A stretch of 64,000 nucleotides of DNA from Buddleja alternifolia (GCA_019426215.1 CM033403.1:2867001-2931000); one strand, 5' to 3'. Shown: positions 43,696 to 56,347, numbered from the stretch's first letter. A program made the numbers and translations. The notes: generated by a model not told the origin, from the sequence alone.

Positions 43696-46057
43696 ACGAT
43701 TTCGGGCTTTGAAACGAAATGGCCCCGCTCACGGTGCTTACGGGATTTGGCAATCGTTTCCCAAGATGCAACGACTTAGTCAAGAAGTAGAACTACAAAC
43801 TTCGATACTCTACGAACAAACTTTGTTCCAAACTCTCTCGATGGACTATGATGAATTAAATGCATATCTAGACATTTAATATGCAAAACTATTCTCCAAA
43901 TATTAAATTAATATTTAAGAATATCCAAAGTACTCAATTTAGTACTAACAAGTTCTTAAAATAACATTCAAGAATTTTGAGAATATTTTAAATGCTCAAA
44001 TTAGTATTTAATATTCAACACTATTCTTAAAATATTAAAACTAATATTTAAGAAATCAAAGAATTCTCAAAAATACTCAAAATAGTATTTAAGATAAAAG
44101 GGAGAAGAGAATATGTGAAGTCAATACTTCAGTGTGTTTAATTCCAAACTAGGGGCCTATTTATAGAGAATGAAAGGTTTTGGGTCAAAAGAAACAATTT
44201 TTCGGATATCTACAAAAGGGCCCAAAAGTTATGACTTATAGACGGAAAGCCCCTTGAAAGCAGCCTTTCGGAAAGTGCAATTCGGCCCCAAACGTCGCAC
44301 CTATTGTGAAACATCCCCTGGCAGGAACGCGGATACAGTGTGGGCGGGTGCACCGTGCACCCGCTCAACAGCCAATCCAGCGCTCACTCAGCTGGGCAGT
44401 AATCTGGTTCGCGCGGTTGCAGTCATTGCTGTGCAATTCAGCCCCTGACTTTCCAGACCTTACAAATTGACCTCAAAACTTTGAATGTTGATTAAATTGG
44501 TCCCTCAACGTTTTGATTTGGATACTTTAGTCCCTGAACTACATGAACCATTTTCCATACGATCACGGCCGTCGACCGTATGATTTTGATCATTTAATCA
44601 TGTATGTTCTTATCAATCCATTGATTCCAATCACATTTTAAATGACACACTTTATTAATTAATTTCTCATTCACCCGAAATTGGATTTGAGTAATTAAAT
44701 ACTCTAAACTTATCTATTCTAAACGTAGTTTAATTTAAGCCAAAGACATTCCACTTTCGACACGCGAAATTCACTTAAATCTCTAATAAATCATGCTAAA
44801 AGCACAATTTACTCAATTAAGATTTTCAACAAAAATTTACCAAGATTTTCGAAAATAATTATTAGAGAAAGAAATACACCCAAGATATGTTAACAATCCA
44901 AGTTAAAAGTTTTGAGGTATCAGTATTATTTCATTAAACTTTCTTAACTCATTTTCGCTATCTGATTTCTTCATATCCATCAGTTGAAAATATGATTTCG
45001 ATTTCTGCAAACAAAAGAATGTGGAATACTCATAAATTGGTCGCATATAGACACAATAGAAGAATAATATCATTTTAATAATATCAAAATATGAATAGCT
45101 AATCAAGTATAATCAACGTCTACTAACTAACATATGTAATATTAAACATAATTAATGTAATATTTGTCTTTATAAAACAACATTCTGAGTATTGCCATGG
45201 GATTAATTACCAAATAGTTTCACATATAAGTATGAAGGCACGTTCACAAGCTTACACCCTGGATCTAAAGGATATCTTTAACTATGACGGAGCGGAAGCA
45301 ATTAATTGTGTAAAAATTGAAGATCACGTCTTCAAAACTTACGGATAAATCTGAGCGCACTCAAAGAATTGCAAAAACAAAGACTTTATTAATAATTGTG
45401 AATAAATAATCCTCCAACAACTACAAACTGTTGGAATTTAAAGAAAAAATAGCAAAACTCCTATTTTAATTAAATTAGGACTTCTACTCCTAATCCAACT
45501 CCGAAAACTGACATAATTCTAAAAGACTACAAAATTCACCAAATTTGGCTCAAAAATACTATATCACGTGAGGTGCTACGTGGCAAAATTTGGGCCCCAT
45601 CCGACAAATAGACAATTGATTAAAAATCAAATAAAAACGCTGAAAATTCGAAATAACACTAAATTAGCGGACCGAACGAAGGCCTAAACGATGGAATTTG
45701 GGGTCAAACTGTTAGCCGTAAAACGGCCCTAGCCATTCGAGTTGGTATCTTGTGGGCCCCGTAACTCCAAGCATATCAAAAATTACGGCTGTTTGAAGTC
45801 TCACCGTCAACTTTTCGCTTATTTTTCACTTTTCTTCCTTCAAACTTTTCCAAAATGCATCTGCTTCTTGTTCTACATCAAATTATATTGGTGTTCATAT
45901 CTTGTTAATTGAATAAAATATAAACATTGTTGGCTAGCCCCTTCCTACACCACACGAGATCTTCTATTGTAAAATGGTATTGCATCTTATGTTGCATATC
46001 ATGTTTGCCAGATCAATATATATAATCCAGATTAAACCAGCCCCTTCCCACACCACC
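43696..46057 (+). other. unassigned non-coding DNA upstream of the BAHD gene
   Basis: No supported gene. 43870-44110 is very AT-rich with degenerate direct repeats (compare 43887-43925 with 44008-44047). On the minus strand a CTATAAATAG box lies at about 44155-44164, and the region has the look of an old minus-strand LTR, but I found no matching termini. 45240-45430 has LTR-end-like text (gcggaagcaatt). The last few hundred bases should hold the promoter of the gene at 46288. Confidence 0.5.
44344..44364. repeat. 21-bp near-perfect palindrome
   Basis: Arms GCGGGTGCAC and GTGCACCCGC around a single C, in a local GC-rich patch (44240-44450) of an otherwise AT-rich region. Confidence 0.8.
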
Positions 46058-46065
46058 TTTATAAA
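46058..46065 (+). promoter_or_regulatory. TATA box of the BAHD gene (candidate)
   Basis: TTTATAAA about 225 bp upstream of the ATG. A pyrimidine tract (tctctctctc...) follows at 46122-46145, and a tttttgctgcag|g at about 46230-46241 could be the 3' end of a 5'-UTR intron. Confidence 0.5.
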
Positions 46066-46287
46066 CCAGCTTCTTGACCTTCCTAAATCCTATCAGCCAC
46101 TTCTATTCCATTGTATTTCAGGTCTCTCTCTCTCTCCCTCTCCTGTTCTCAAAATTCCATATTCATTCTGTTATAGAGCAACTTCTCTATTTCTTCTTTT
46201 CTTCTTTATATATGTGGCTTACAAACTATTTTTTGCTGCAGGGGATATCAGTTAAATTAGTTTGAAGCATTAGTAAAATTAACAAGC

Positions 46288-48478
46288 ATGAAGGTGAATG
46301 TGTTGAGTCGAAAGCTGATAAAACCATGCACGCAAACTCCCTCGGACCTCCGCACCTTTAAGATATCTGTAATAGATGAAATCAATCCAGCAATGAATGT
46401 GATTCGGATCCTCTACTATCCATCCGATGCTGTTAAAGGCAAAAAAATATCCCTAGAAGAACCACTCTCTAAAGTCCTCCCTCTCTTCTACCCGATAGCT
46501 GGGAGATATATCAAGGAAAAACACATTGTCGATTGCAATGATGAAGGTGCTGAGTATGTTGAAGCAGAAGTCAATTGTGAACTCCTTCAACTCATTAGCC
46601 CCGCCCAAGTGACGGTCGAGCACCTAAACCACCTCCTACCACTACCCATAGGTGCAGCTGACGAACCCGAGGACCCAATGCTCGCAGTCCAAATCAACAG
46701 GTTGTTGTAAATAACATGATTTGTGTTTCTAACCTAATGATTTTTTTCTCAAAACTACAATTTAATAAAATGATCAATTTATAGTAAATAATATAAAAAA
46801 CGAAGAAACTAGAAAATAACATTTGTCTTTATAACTCAGTAAACCAATCTCAAAACTACAGTGTAATATAAGGAAGGAAAAAGCTCATTTTTGACCACCT
46901 AAACAAATTTGATGCCAAACATTTTGGAAACCTCACTTTTGATACAAATATTGCCATTTTATATCATTTTTGGTACCACTGTTAAGTTGATAACGGAAAA
47001 TGGCACGTGAGGTACACATGGACGTTAAGTTATGCTGGGGAGGGAGTAAAAACAGTAAAATTGGGAAAAACCACAAAATTAGGGTTTAGGAAAGGAAGAA
47101 ATCTGGTGATTTCTTCAATATTTGGTAAAAAAGGGGTCGATTTCTTCAAGTATTGGAAGAAAAATGTCTTTTTCTTTGTCCTCCAACAGAGCAAGTCGAG
47201 CAAATAGAGAATAGTGTGTTTTTACCCTACTTTTGAAGAAATCCCCAATTCTCTCCCTTTCCTAAACGCTAATTTTATGTTCTTCTCCAATTTTACCATT
47301 TTTTTCCCGTTTTTATTTCTTCCTCTGCCTAAAGTTAACGGCCACGCGTACCCCACATGACTATTTTCGTTACCAACTTATCGATAGTACAATACAAAAT
47401 GACAATGTTCGTATCAAAAATGAATTCCAAAATATTAAGTATGAAAATTATACAAGTGGTCAATTATAGCACCAAAAATGAGATATTCCTATATTATAAA
47501 TAATATAAAACTCAAGAAATTGGACAGCTGCACTTATTGATAGATATTCATAACAATTATTCAATTGATAATTACAGGTTCCATTGTGGTGGCTTGGCAA
47601 TTGGGATATGCGCTTCACATAGGATTTTCGACTCATGCTCACTAGGCATATTCCTGAAAGCTTGGGCGAATGCTGCTATTGATGGGGGATTAGTCATATG
47701 CCCAGACTTCAATTCCCCCTTGCACTTTCCGTCCGAGAATTTGGCTTCGCTTCAGTATGGGGTGACGAGAACTAGAAACAACAGTATTATTGCCAAGAGG
47801 TTTGTGTTTGACAAAAACGCCATATCGACACTACGAGAGAGAATGGATCCAGTATGGAGAGGTGAACGCCCACCGTCCAGGGCAGTGGTGGTCTCGGCAT
47901 TGTTAACCCAAGCTCTTATGCGTGCCGATAGGGCCAAACATGGAAAGACAAGAGCTTCGATCATTGGACAAGCGATCAATGTTCGTGAAAGAACTGTTCC
48001 ACCAATCTCCAAATATGCTTGCGGTGCCTGGTATTCCATGTCTTACATCGAGTCCAGCGCTGATGAATGTTGCGTTCTTGAGCATGATTATCAAGGTATG
48101 GTTTTTAAGATGCGGGAGGTCACTATGCAAGGCGTTAAAGATTGTGAGAGGATATTGTCTGATAAAAAGTTTGGACGATGGCTTTTAGTTTATAGCGAAA
48201 CTGAAGTTGCGGAGAAAACATATAGCTTTGATGTGAAATCTATTTCAGTCACAGATTGGTCCAAGTTTGGAGAATACGAACTTGATTTTGGATTCGGGAA
48301 ACCCATATGGGTAAGCTTGGCTGAAGTGCCTCTTGAAGACTTTTTCATTCTGATGAACACAAAAGATAATGATGGAATTGAAGCGTGGGTTTATCTGCAC
48401 GAGTCGGACATGCCTTATTTCGAACAGGATGAACATCTTTTAAAGCTTACCCATACTACTGATCGAGTTTTTGAATGA
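46288..48478 (+). CDS. BAHD acyltransferase, vinorine synthase-like (two exons)
   Basis: Exon 1 46288-46700, intron 46701-47577 (GT-AG, AAC AG|gttgtt and attacag|G), exon 2 47578-48478; the splice restores Arg138 and gives 437 residues, the usual BAHD size. BAHD enzymes transfer an acyl group from acyl-CoA to an alcohol or amine of a specialised metabolite in the cytosol. The catalytic HXXXD is HRIFD at 152-156 within HCGGLAIGICASHRIFD. The structural DFGWG motif is DFGFG at 374-378. The N-terminal text (SRKLIKPCTQTPSDLRTFKIS) and the intron position fit the clade that includes vinorine synthase and related alkaloid, acylsugar and terpenoid acyltransferases. No stop or frameshift, so probably functional; substrate unknown. 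An AATAAA-like ataaataag lies at about 48532. The intron carries a foldback element. Confidence 0.9.
46884..47482. repeat. 599-bp foldback (MITE-like) element in the BAHD intron
   Basis: The left arm (about 46884-47135) and the reverse complement of the right arm (about 47215-47482) align over their whole length: ctcatttttg ends, cattttggaa, taagttg-taacg, gtaaaattgg, aaaattag-gtttaggaaagg. The identity is imperfect (roughly four in five by eye). The loop is about 80 bp. No coding sequence. A target duplication is not evident. Confidence 0.85.
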
Positions 48479-49491
48479 ATTTTCTCTTTCTTCGCATTAC
48501 TTCTCGCATGTTGTTGTATAATTATTATTATTATAAATAAGATGTTGAAGTCATTTGGGTTGAAAATAAGTTCATGTATTGGTCGTGTTGTATATATATG
48601 TGTTTGTTTTACAAATCCAATTACGTTGTTTTATAGCACAAAAGAAAACAGTACTCTCTTTCTCGGAAAAATAAATAGATAATATAAATTTAAATAATTG
48701 TTATTTAAATAATACAATTTTAATACCTTTCAAAAACTAGTATCACACATTGTTGCCAGCAGCGTCTTTACTAAAGATACATTGTTGCCAACATCGTGTT
48801 TGTAAAAATTTTCTTTCTTTTTTTAATTTAATATTGAAACACGTTGTAGGCAACAACTTGTTTTCATGATATATATATCGCATCCCCTATCATTTTTCTT
48901 CACTTCATTTTCTTTAACTTCAAATATTTTTACTTTATTTACCTCAATCCTTATATAATAAATTATATTATTCATCAATTCGGGCGTTGAGATTAATTCG
49001 AAGATATTATTAAGGTACTATTTCAATCATCAATTAATGATTTATTATAATATTTTTTATAATCTTAGTGAGCAAAAAATAGTGATCGATTGCTTAATTG
49101 TTTAATTTATTATAATTAGTGTATATAATTGTGAATTTTAATCAGTATATATAAGTGTGCACTTTAATCAATTATTTATTATAATTAAGTTATTTTAATC
49201 AATTATTTATTGTAATTAGTGTATAATTGTGTATTCTTTTTATGTAATATTTCATATTAATATTTGTTTCACTTATTGATGGAAGAATGTCAATATAATG
49301 AAACTCATTTTATATGGTTCAACATACAGAGTAGATATAATTACGAAATGCTTAGTTTAGTATATTATATATATGGCGCATTTTTTTTTGATTATTAATA
49401 TTCTTATTTGTTAATGGGACACATAAAATATCTGTGTGTAATTAATTAATAATTGATATTATGCAGAAAAGTCGAGACAGAACCCAGTTGA
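48479..49491 (+). other. 3' flank of the BAHD gene
   Basis: AT-rich intergenic DNA with no supported gene. A near-repeat of acattgttgcca occurs at about 48747 and 48780. Confidence 0.6.
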
Positions 49492-49810
49492 TGTTTTTAT
49501 ATTCTCGGATGGTAAAATAATTTGAGAGTGAAATTCAATAAGATATAGTCTTGGTGCAAGCGCTAATATGAAAATACGTCGTACGGTAAAATTTGTTCAT
49601 TTGTTGGAGAAGCTATACGCGAGAACAAGAATTGATGAGAATCAATTCGCGTTGAAAGTATTTATTAAATATTCATTTGAAGAAAGGAATGTGATAAAGG
49701 AGAATACAACGGAGCTCAAAGACGATGAGTATTTCAGGTTTTTCTTGGATCCTGATATTGGAATTAGTACAATGGAGCTTTATATTCAGAAAGAACAAAG
49801 ACAACCTTAG
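49492..49810 (+). pseudogene. possible N-terminal remnant of a MULE (MuDR-type) transposase
   Basis: An 80-codon ORF (49568-49810) with LEKLYARTRIDENQFALKVFIKYS, ELKDDEYFRFFL and MELYIQKEQ. The pattern recalls the PB1-like N-terminal region found before the transposase core in plant Mutator-like proteins, where a DDE-type core and SWIM finger follow. Just upstream another frame gives VFIFSDGKI, also typical of that start, then stops. Nothing of the catalytic core is present; B2 begins 127 bp further on. Recognition is by general resemblance only. Confidence 0.4.
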
Positions 49811-49936
49811 GGTTTCTATATAGAGTGGTCATTAACCAAAACATCTCTTTACAAGCAACGCATTAAAAATCGGTATCGATGTACATTTATGATGTTGTCA
49901 ATTTACAAATATCTTAATGAAAATTTTGGGGATATC

Positions 49937-51376
49937 TGTTGGGTTTAATAGACTCGGATCAAAAGGGATCGAGACAAGAGCCATAAATGGATTCGAGAGG
50001 GTCGCGAAAGGGTCAAGGAAAAGAGACTCGTATCACTTTTTAAACATTTGAACGCTTAGAGAGAGTTGAGCGCTAGGTCAGGCGCTACAATAAATATAAC
50101 TTAAACTTAGTGATTTTATCAATTTACCAAAGTAGGGCAAAGATTAGATCGTTTAATCAGGATTAGCGCAGCGGAAATGATTTTAAAGCTTTTGCGTTCG
50201 TTTTGGTCAAATAGTCGCTTAACCGTTTTACTTGTCTTTTTCAGAATAAATGATAGAAAATAAAGTAAGACAATAACACAGTAAACAACAAAAGAATTTG
50301 TAAGGTTCACTGGGTGGTGTAATCCCATCTACGTCCTTCTTGTCCTTGAACATTTGGAGGAATTCCACTAAATTGATTATCGAAGGATCACACAGAGGCT
50401 TCTACAAAATAGAGGAGGGGATGATGATCTTGGGCTCCTGGATCACACAGACTTCAGCACCAATGAAGATCTTCACCAACAAGCTTCTCTCACTCAGAAA
50501 TGCTGCTTCTAGAGTCAACAACTTCTTCACACAGACAGAGGAGGTTGAGAATTTTATCACCGGTTTGTTTGCTTTTAGGAATTTCAAACAACTTAGGATA
50601 TCTCAATAATAGTGTATGGTTCTTCTTTGAAGATGTTTGAGATATCTATGACTGTCTAGAATGTATGTAAAAAGCTTGGAAGGATTTTTTGCTATGGAGT
50701 TTTTAAGCTTTTCGTGAGATAGTATTTCAACAAAGTTTTGACCCTTTTGTGTATGTACATGTATTTTTGGGGTTTGCTGAAGGGTACTATTTATAGGGTT
50801 TCTTGGGATTTGTCCGTTGGACACATGTGAGCGCGTGTACCTCACGCAGTGCATTAAATAGTCCCATTCTGACATTCCTGAAATTCTGCTGGTTTCGATT
50901 GGACAGGAGCAGGTTTTGATCTCTGAAATCTAACAGTCTAGTCAAAAGGTGGCTTGTCCACAAGTCATAATAGTTTATCACATTTAATACACTTATCAGG
51001 TATTTAATGCATTTGAATTTATTTCCCGTTAGAAATAAATGTCCGTTGATGATTGCATTTAAGTCCTTCATGACTTGAGAATTTATTTCAGGTAAATCTG
51101 ATCCTTGATCGCTTGATTCATAAATCCTGAAACAGTCCTTTAGCGTTTGACAGACGCTAAGAACAAATAGACTCACCTAGAATTCTACTAGCAACTTCGT
51201 ATCCAATACTTAGTCTAAAACCTACAAAAATAAAAATTACAAGCCTAAACAAAATTACAATCTTTCAAACGCTTAAACAGTGATCTATGGAAAACATAAA
51301 CTTACATTTTATTTGGGGTCTAACATTGAATCCTATCTTGTCATCATCAAAACATCTAACATGAAATTTCCTAACA
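49937..51376 (-). repeat. 3' LTR of B2
   Basis: 1440 bp, plus-strand tgttgggttt to tttcctaaca. Similar to the B1 LTRs over most of its length (for example 50060-51376), but its U5 end (49937-50030) lacks the poly-G hairpin box. Confidence 0.88.
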
Positions 51377-51390
51377 ATTTCCCCCTTTTT
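51377..51390 (-). promoter_or_regulatory. polypurine tract of B2
   Basis: Minus strand AAAAAGGGGGAAAT before the 3' LTR, the same as in B1. Confidence 0.85.
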
Positions 51391-51625
51391 GATGATGTCA
51401 AGACCTTAACTCTTATAACTCTTTTATAGATTAAGAGTTCAAAGAAAAAGCCCAAAATAATCATAAGTTAGCGTTTAGAAAGTTAGTAAAGTTAGATTAG
51501 CCTCAACAAGGTGTTTCAGCGATAAATCATTCATTCATATATATGGAATTTAAAGCATACATGATTTATAATGAATAATAAATAGCGACATCATACACAA
51601 AGAAATAAAATATACAACAATATAA

Positions 51626-54600
51626 TCATTTTCTTAGTCGCTTCTTCATAACCTCTTCTTGATAGATGGCATTGGCTAGATCTAGCAGGACTCGATCGAT
51701 ATCTATCATGTGTGATAGACTTCATCATAGTCATCGCTTCGATTCTTAGCGCTACGATTCAGTTCAGGTAACCTTTCCACCCAATCCCTTGCAGGGATAC
51801 CTAGCGTCCTGATTAGATCATAGTATATATCACGCATTCGGTCATTGGAAGATTTCCAATCAAGAGGTCTTCTCAGCGGTACCGCGTATGGATTAAAACC
51901 CATACCTTCTAAAAATTCTACATCTAAGTCCGGAAGCCTGTGCTTGCCTTGGTAGTATCTTGGCTTACGCTTCTTAGTGAGCATCTTTTTTATGCTTACT
52001 ATCTCTTCAAACATGGAGCGCCAATGCTTATTGTCTGTTTTAGAAATTGGCTCCGTCAAGGTTTTACCTTTGGCTTTGGACAAAGAATGCTTTTCTTTCT
52101 TTTCTTCCCCCTTATTGACATCATCAAGTTTGGCACTGAGTTTAGTGATGTCACGGCGAAGAAGTCTGACTTCATCAACTAAAAGAGCAACTTGCTCAGC
52201 GATACTTTGATTGACTAAATTGGAAGAATTATGTCATTCAATATCAGAATACGCATTCTGAGCAAGGGAGCGATAAAATTCTTCAGACAGACCGACAATC
52301 AGTGGAAGAATTTTATCAAGAACTTTGTTTGAGCTCTGAGTCGCTTGAAGGCGCATGTCAATCACTCGATGTCTTTCCACTGTTCGGATTATCTTGTGAG
52401 AGGATGCAACTAAGCGAGAGTAAGAACCCTAAATGTCAATGAGAGAGTTCTTGACTGCTTTCTTGAAGTCTTTGGCTTCAGGATCACTGTCAGAGTCTGA
52501 TGAGTCGCTGGACGATATTAGCTCTTTAGAAGGCATCGCTGCAGGAGCCTTACCTTTAGCTTGATCTCAAACAAGAGGTCCTTCCTCAGTAACTTCGTTC
52601 AGATCAGCTTGTAACTCTTCAATCGCTTGCTCAACAGATTGAGTTGTAGCATCAATCTCTGAAACTTGAGCAATAATTGGAATCTCGACTGCTGGATCGC
52701 TGGGGCCAACTTCAGTTTCCATATCAGCGTCTTGAGATGGAGCGGCTTCCACAGCAGGAGTTTGTTCCAATTCCATTTCAACAATCTCCACTGGAGGAGA
52801 AGGTTTCTCAACAGCAATGACCCAGAGTGGGCCAATCGCTTCCATTACGTGCCTTGGACTTATTATGTTGGTCTGCGGGATGTAGAATATAGCGTCTTCG
52901 CGCTCTTCAGTGCTAAGTGCAAATTGTACATCTTCTGGCAGATCAACTCTTGAAATGTTAGAATTGTAGAAGTCAAATAGAAATGGCATCAGCGCTTGAG
53001 CAGCTTCTTGATCCACTGGCCGAATAAGCGATAGAATCTTGGCCACTTGGATATTTTTCTCACACATGAGAACAGGCAATAGATTATAGCCTCTGAAACT
53101 GTTGAAGCCATAATGATCATTGAAGGTGATATCTAGCGAGTGAGCATTCTCAACAATCGCTCTTCTGTCTCGGTGAAAATCAGCATGCTCATCAGTAAGT
53201 TGCATGGGCACTTGACTGGGCGCTGGGAGGGCATCATGCTTGCTTGTTGATGCATCCTCATTCAGATCGAGAAGGATACACTAGACAAAATTCTGATTCT
53301 GGTGAAAAAGGTAGCGTCTTCCCTGACTGAATAAAGCAAGTTGTTGGCGAAGATAGCCTTCAATAGGTTGTCTATAAGAAGGTAAGTCGCTAATGTTCCC
53401 AACCAGATTCTTGCGCTGATCAAGTAGAAATACATTGAATCCTCTTCGTCTGTATTCTACACCAAAATCTAACAAAAACGGATATCTGACAAGCTCATCA
53501 AGCGTGTAGAAATGAAGCACAAAATCTTCAGTCCACTGAGCAGTATCCATCATCCACCGCTTACCAAGTTTTTCAAACTTCTTCTTGTCTGTTCTAGCGG
53601 CGAGATACTTCTCAAAGTGTTCATATTCACTCTCATAATCATCTTCCCAAAGCCTGGCAAGATATTCACAAGCTTCATCTTCTAGCCAAGAATTGATAGG
53701 ATTGGGACGCTCAACAACGAATGGTCCTTTTCCTTTCCACAGTTTGAGGGGCTTGGGAGATAAAGCATTCTGAGGAGAATGAACAACCTTGGGTAGAGCA
53801 GAGTATCCAATTTTGTTGAGATCCTCTTCATCTGGATTCTTCAACCAATCACCCATGTGGGGATTCTTGATCATAATTTTGTTAAGTTGAAGAGGATAAA
53901 AGGATTCTGCAGAGCGACCTGTGAAGTTGAATTGCTCTCGATCGAAGTCTGTCATGTTGATCACTGGTCGCCTAATGTATTCTAGACGTGATTGCGGGCG
54001 CTCTAGCGAGTACAGACCGAGATCGGCAAGCCTCTCAAAGAACTTAAATTTCTTCAAGTTAGAGAGTGAAGAATAGTGGAGAGTGGTTTGAAAGACAATC
54101 TCCATTTCAACTACCTGTCGGGTGTCAGTTTCTATAGCGGCAAAGTAAAATTCAACATCTGTATTATAGCCGTGGGGAAAGAAATTGATGACACGAGGAA
54201 GAGGTCCGGTTGGAGTAGGGACAAAGGCAATTTCTTCAGTTCAGATAGGGGCTACTTCTATCGACAGCTCAGCTTGAAAAGTCGATTCACTGATTGGAGA
54301 TGTTTCAGCGTCAGGAAGGACTTGAGCTACTTCTTTAGTGATATCCACAACCGTTGTCATATCTATATCCACTTCAACAGGGACCTCGGAAGGTGGAGGT
54401 GCATCAGCGTCTGGGGCATTTTGAGCTGATACATGTAAGCGTTTGAGAAAAGCAAGCAAAATTTCCACATGGTAGAAATAGACGATTAAACAGACTACAA
54501 CGCTTACCCTGAGGACTCTCTTCGACTGTTTCAGTCGCTTGATCTATAGGAACTTCAGTTTCCATAGCCTTAGGCTCCGGGACTACTTCATCATCTTCAA

Positions 54601-56007
54601 GATTGAGGAATGAAGTAAGGGGATCAGCGCCAATAGGAATATTGAATCCTTCTAATAAATTCAGTGTATACTGGATTTTATATTCGCTAAAGGCTGAAAA
54701 ATAATTTATCCTAGTGTTAAAAAGAAAAACATAGGAAAGGATAAAATACATTGTCTAAGACAAGTACTTACCCTTATAATCACCAAACTCTATTGAGAGA
54801 GCACCAGTAGTGGGCTCGGCGATTGGTACAGAGGGAGAAGGAGGAAGAACACCAGATGATTTTCCAAGCGCTGATTCTTCAGGCGCTGGCTCGGATGGAA
54901 CGCTAGTGGATCCTCCTGGTGTGGAACGCTTGCGTGCTAACGACACTTTTTCTTTTTCTTCTTCTTCTTTGTCTGGAACCATAGCAAAAGCGGGAGGGGG
55001 AGAGGGCGATTTAGGAGGAGTTGAAGGAGATTTCTTCTTTTTGGTCTCCTTCTTCTTCTGCTTCTTTGCTAGCTTGCCTGGCTCAGCGACTTTCACAGCG
55101 ATTTCCGTTCGGTTTCTTAACCACCACTTCCTCTTTCGATGACGATGATGATGAAGATGATGGCGTTTACTCCTCATCATCACTCCGAACAACTCCTTCA
55201 GCAAGAAGTCGCTCACGTTCCTCCTTGGGAACAGATGCTCCACCCCGTCGCTTGGGTTTCAGCAATTCGCCAATCATCTTCTTACTATAAAATTTAAGTG
55301 CTGGAACCTTCTTACCAGCGGTGTTGACAAAACCGCTAGAGCTTAACAACAAACTTAAAATAATCCCATAAAGCTTGGGATTCACAAATTTTACCATCGC
55401 TGCTTTAAAGCGATTAAGGACATACTGAGACCAGTTGATCTTCAACTTGGTCAAAATGGCAGTCATCATCTTGTATTGTATGTTTGAGATCTTATCAAAG
55501 CTTCCTTTCCTGCACTCGATCATCTTGGAGCAGATATCAGCCAGAATGACATTCTCTTTTCATGTCATTCTTCTTGAAATTTGCTTCATAAGCAGCTTCC
55601 ACGTCATCCTTTTTGACCAGTTCCCAGATCTTGGTGGCGTCTCCAAGAGTTACTTATTCAACTTCTCCGCCATCATTGGGCAGTTGCAGTAGGGAAGATA
55701 AAAGTTGAGGAGTGAGAACGAAGGTTTCTTTAGCAAAAGAAAAGACGCAAGAAATAGAATTTCCATCGTCTGAAATCACAGCATGTTGAAAGAAGAACAG
55801 GATTTCTTCATCGTGAAGATTGGAATGGGAAGTCAACATGTGTCTTAGACCTGATTCTTGGATGAGATGAAGAATAGTCCTTAAAGGAAAGTTTTGGTTT
55901 TCGAAGAGATACTCCCAGTTTACCAGGAATCCAGCATTGACTGTCACTGGTTTCTCAGTTTGAGCAGATTTTTCGGTGGTAGTTTTCGAAGATTTTGGTG
56001 GCGCCAT
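51626..56007 (-). pseudogene. B2 accessory gene: three exons, broken
   Basis: ATG at 56007 (MAPPKSSKT). Exon 1 to 54772, intron 54771-54694 (78 nt), exon 2 54693-54508 (186 nt), intron 54507-54426 (82 nt), exon 3 from 54425 to about 51626. Both introns are phase 1 with G|GTAAGT and G|GTAAGC donors and TTTCAG/TATCAG acceptors, the same positions as in B1. The protein order is the same: globular N-terminus (VNWEYLFENQ, FAKETFVLTPQL), Ser/Lys/Pro-rich linker, acidic exon 2, conserved core (KNPHMGDWLKNPDEEDL, EYRRRGF, EAIGPLWVIA), coiled coil (VALLVDEVRLLRRD) and end segment (KKMLTKKRKPRYY). Damage: TAA near 55652, a two-base loss near 55553, a frameshift near 55165, stops near 53280 and 52566, and a frameshift near 51710. 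Product function unknown. Confidence 0.75.
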
Positions 56008-56127
56008 TGATGAAAGGTTAAAGCTTTTTGAGAGTTAAGAAAAAAAATCTTTTTGCCTTGAGAGAGAGAGAGTTTTTTCAGCAAGGAGAGTTTGAAAGTG
56101 ATAAAGCTTTTCTGTAAAAATATGGAG

Positions 56128-56141
56128 GGTTTAAATAGAGA
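56128..56141 (-). promoter_or_regulatory. TATA-type promoter of the B2 accessory gene
   Basis: Minus strand CTCTATTTAAACCC, about 125-130 nt upstream of the ATG at 56007; the counterpart in B1 is at 34385-34396. A CT-rich 5' UTR (ctctctctctc) follows. Confidence 0.6.
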
Positions 56142-56347
56142 CAAAAAATAACTTCGCAATAGCTTAGATGAATGCCACGAATGAAGAAATTAATTTTGGA
56201 AATAACAAAAATTAAATCTGAGTCCTTTAGTCATAAAGACGGATCTAAAAAATTGCGGTAAAATAGGTTAACTGCTGTGAAATATAAAACCTTGGAGTCT
56301 GCAGTTACTTTTCAAAAACGTTTGAAATAAAGTATGATGCTTGATGA

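Noticed and set aside
21584..44893. A solo LTR from tgttag (21584) to gttaaca (44893) interrupted by A2
   Set aside because: The termini are short common words and the flanking five bases (aaaat, atcca) do not match.
47007..47207. 66-codon ORF inside the BAHD intron
   Set aside because: It lies across the arm and loop of the foldback element with no conserved features.
46701..47577. Read-through of the BAHD intron (ORF 1 continuing to TAA at 46708)
   Set aside because: The GT-AG splice restores a continuous conserved protein across the QIN-R-FHCGG junction, the usual BAHD intron site.
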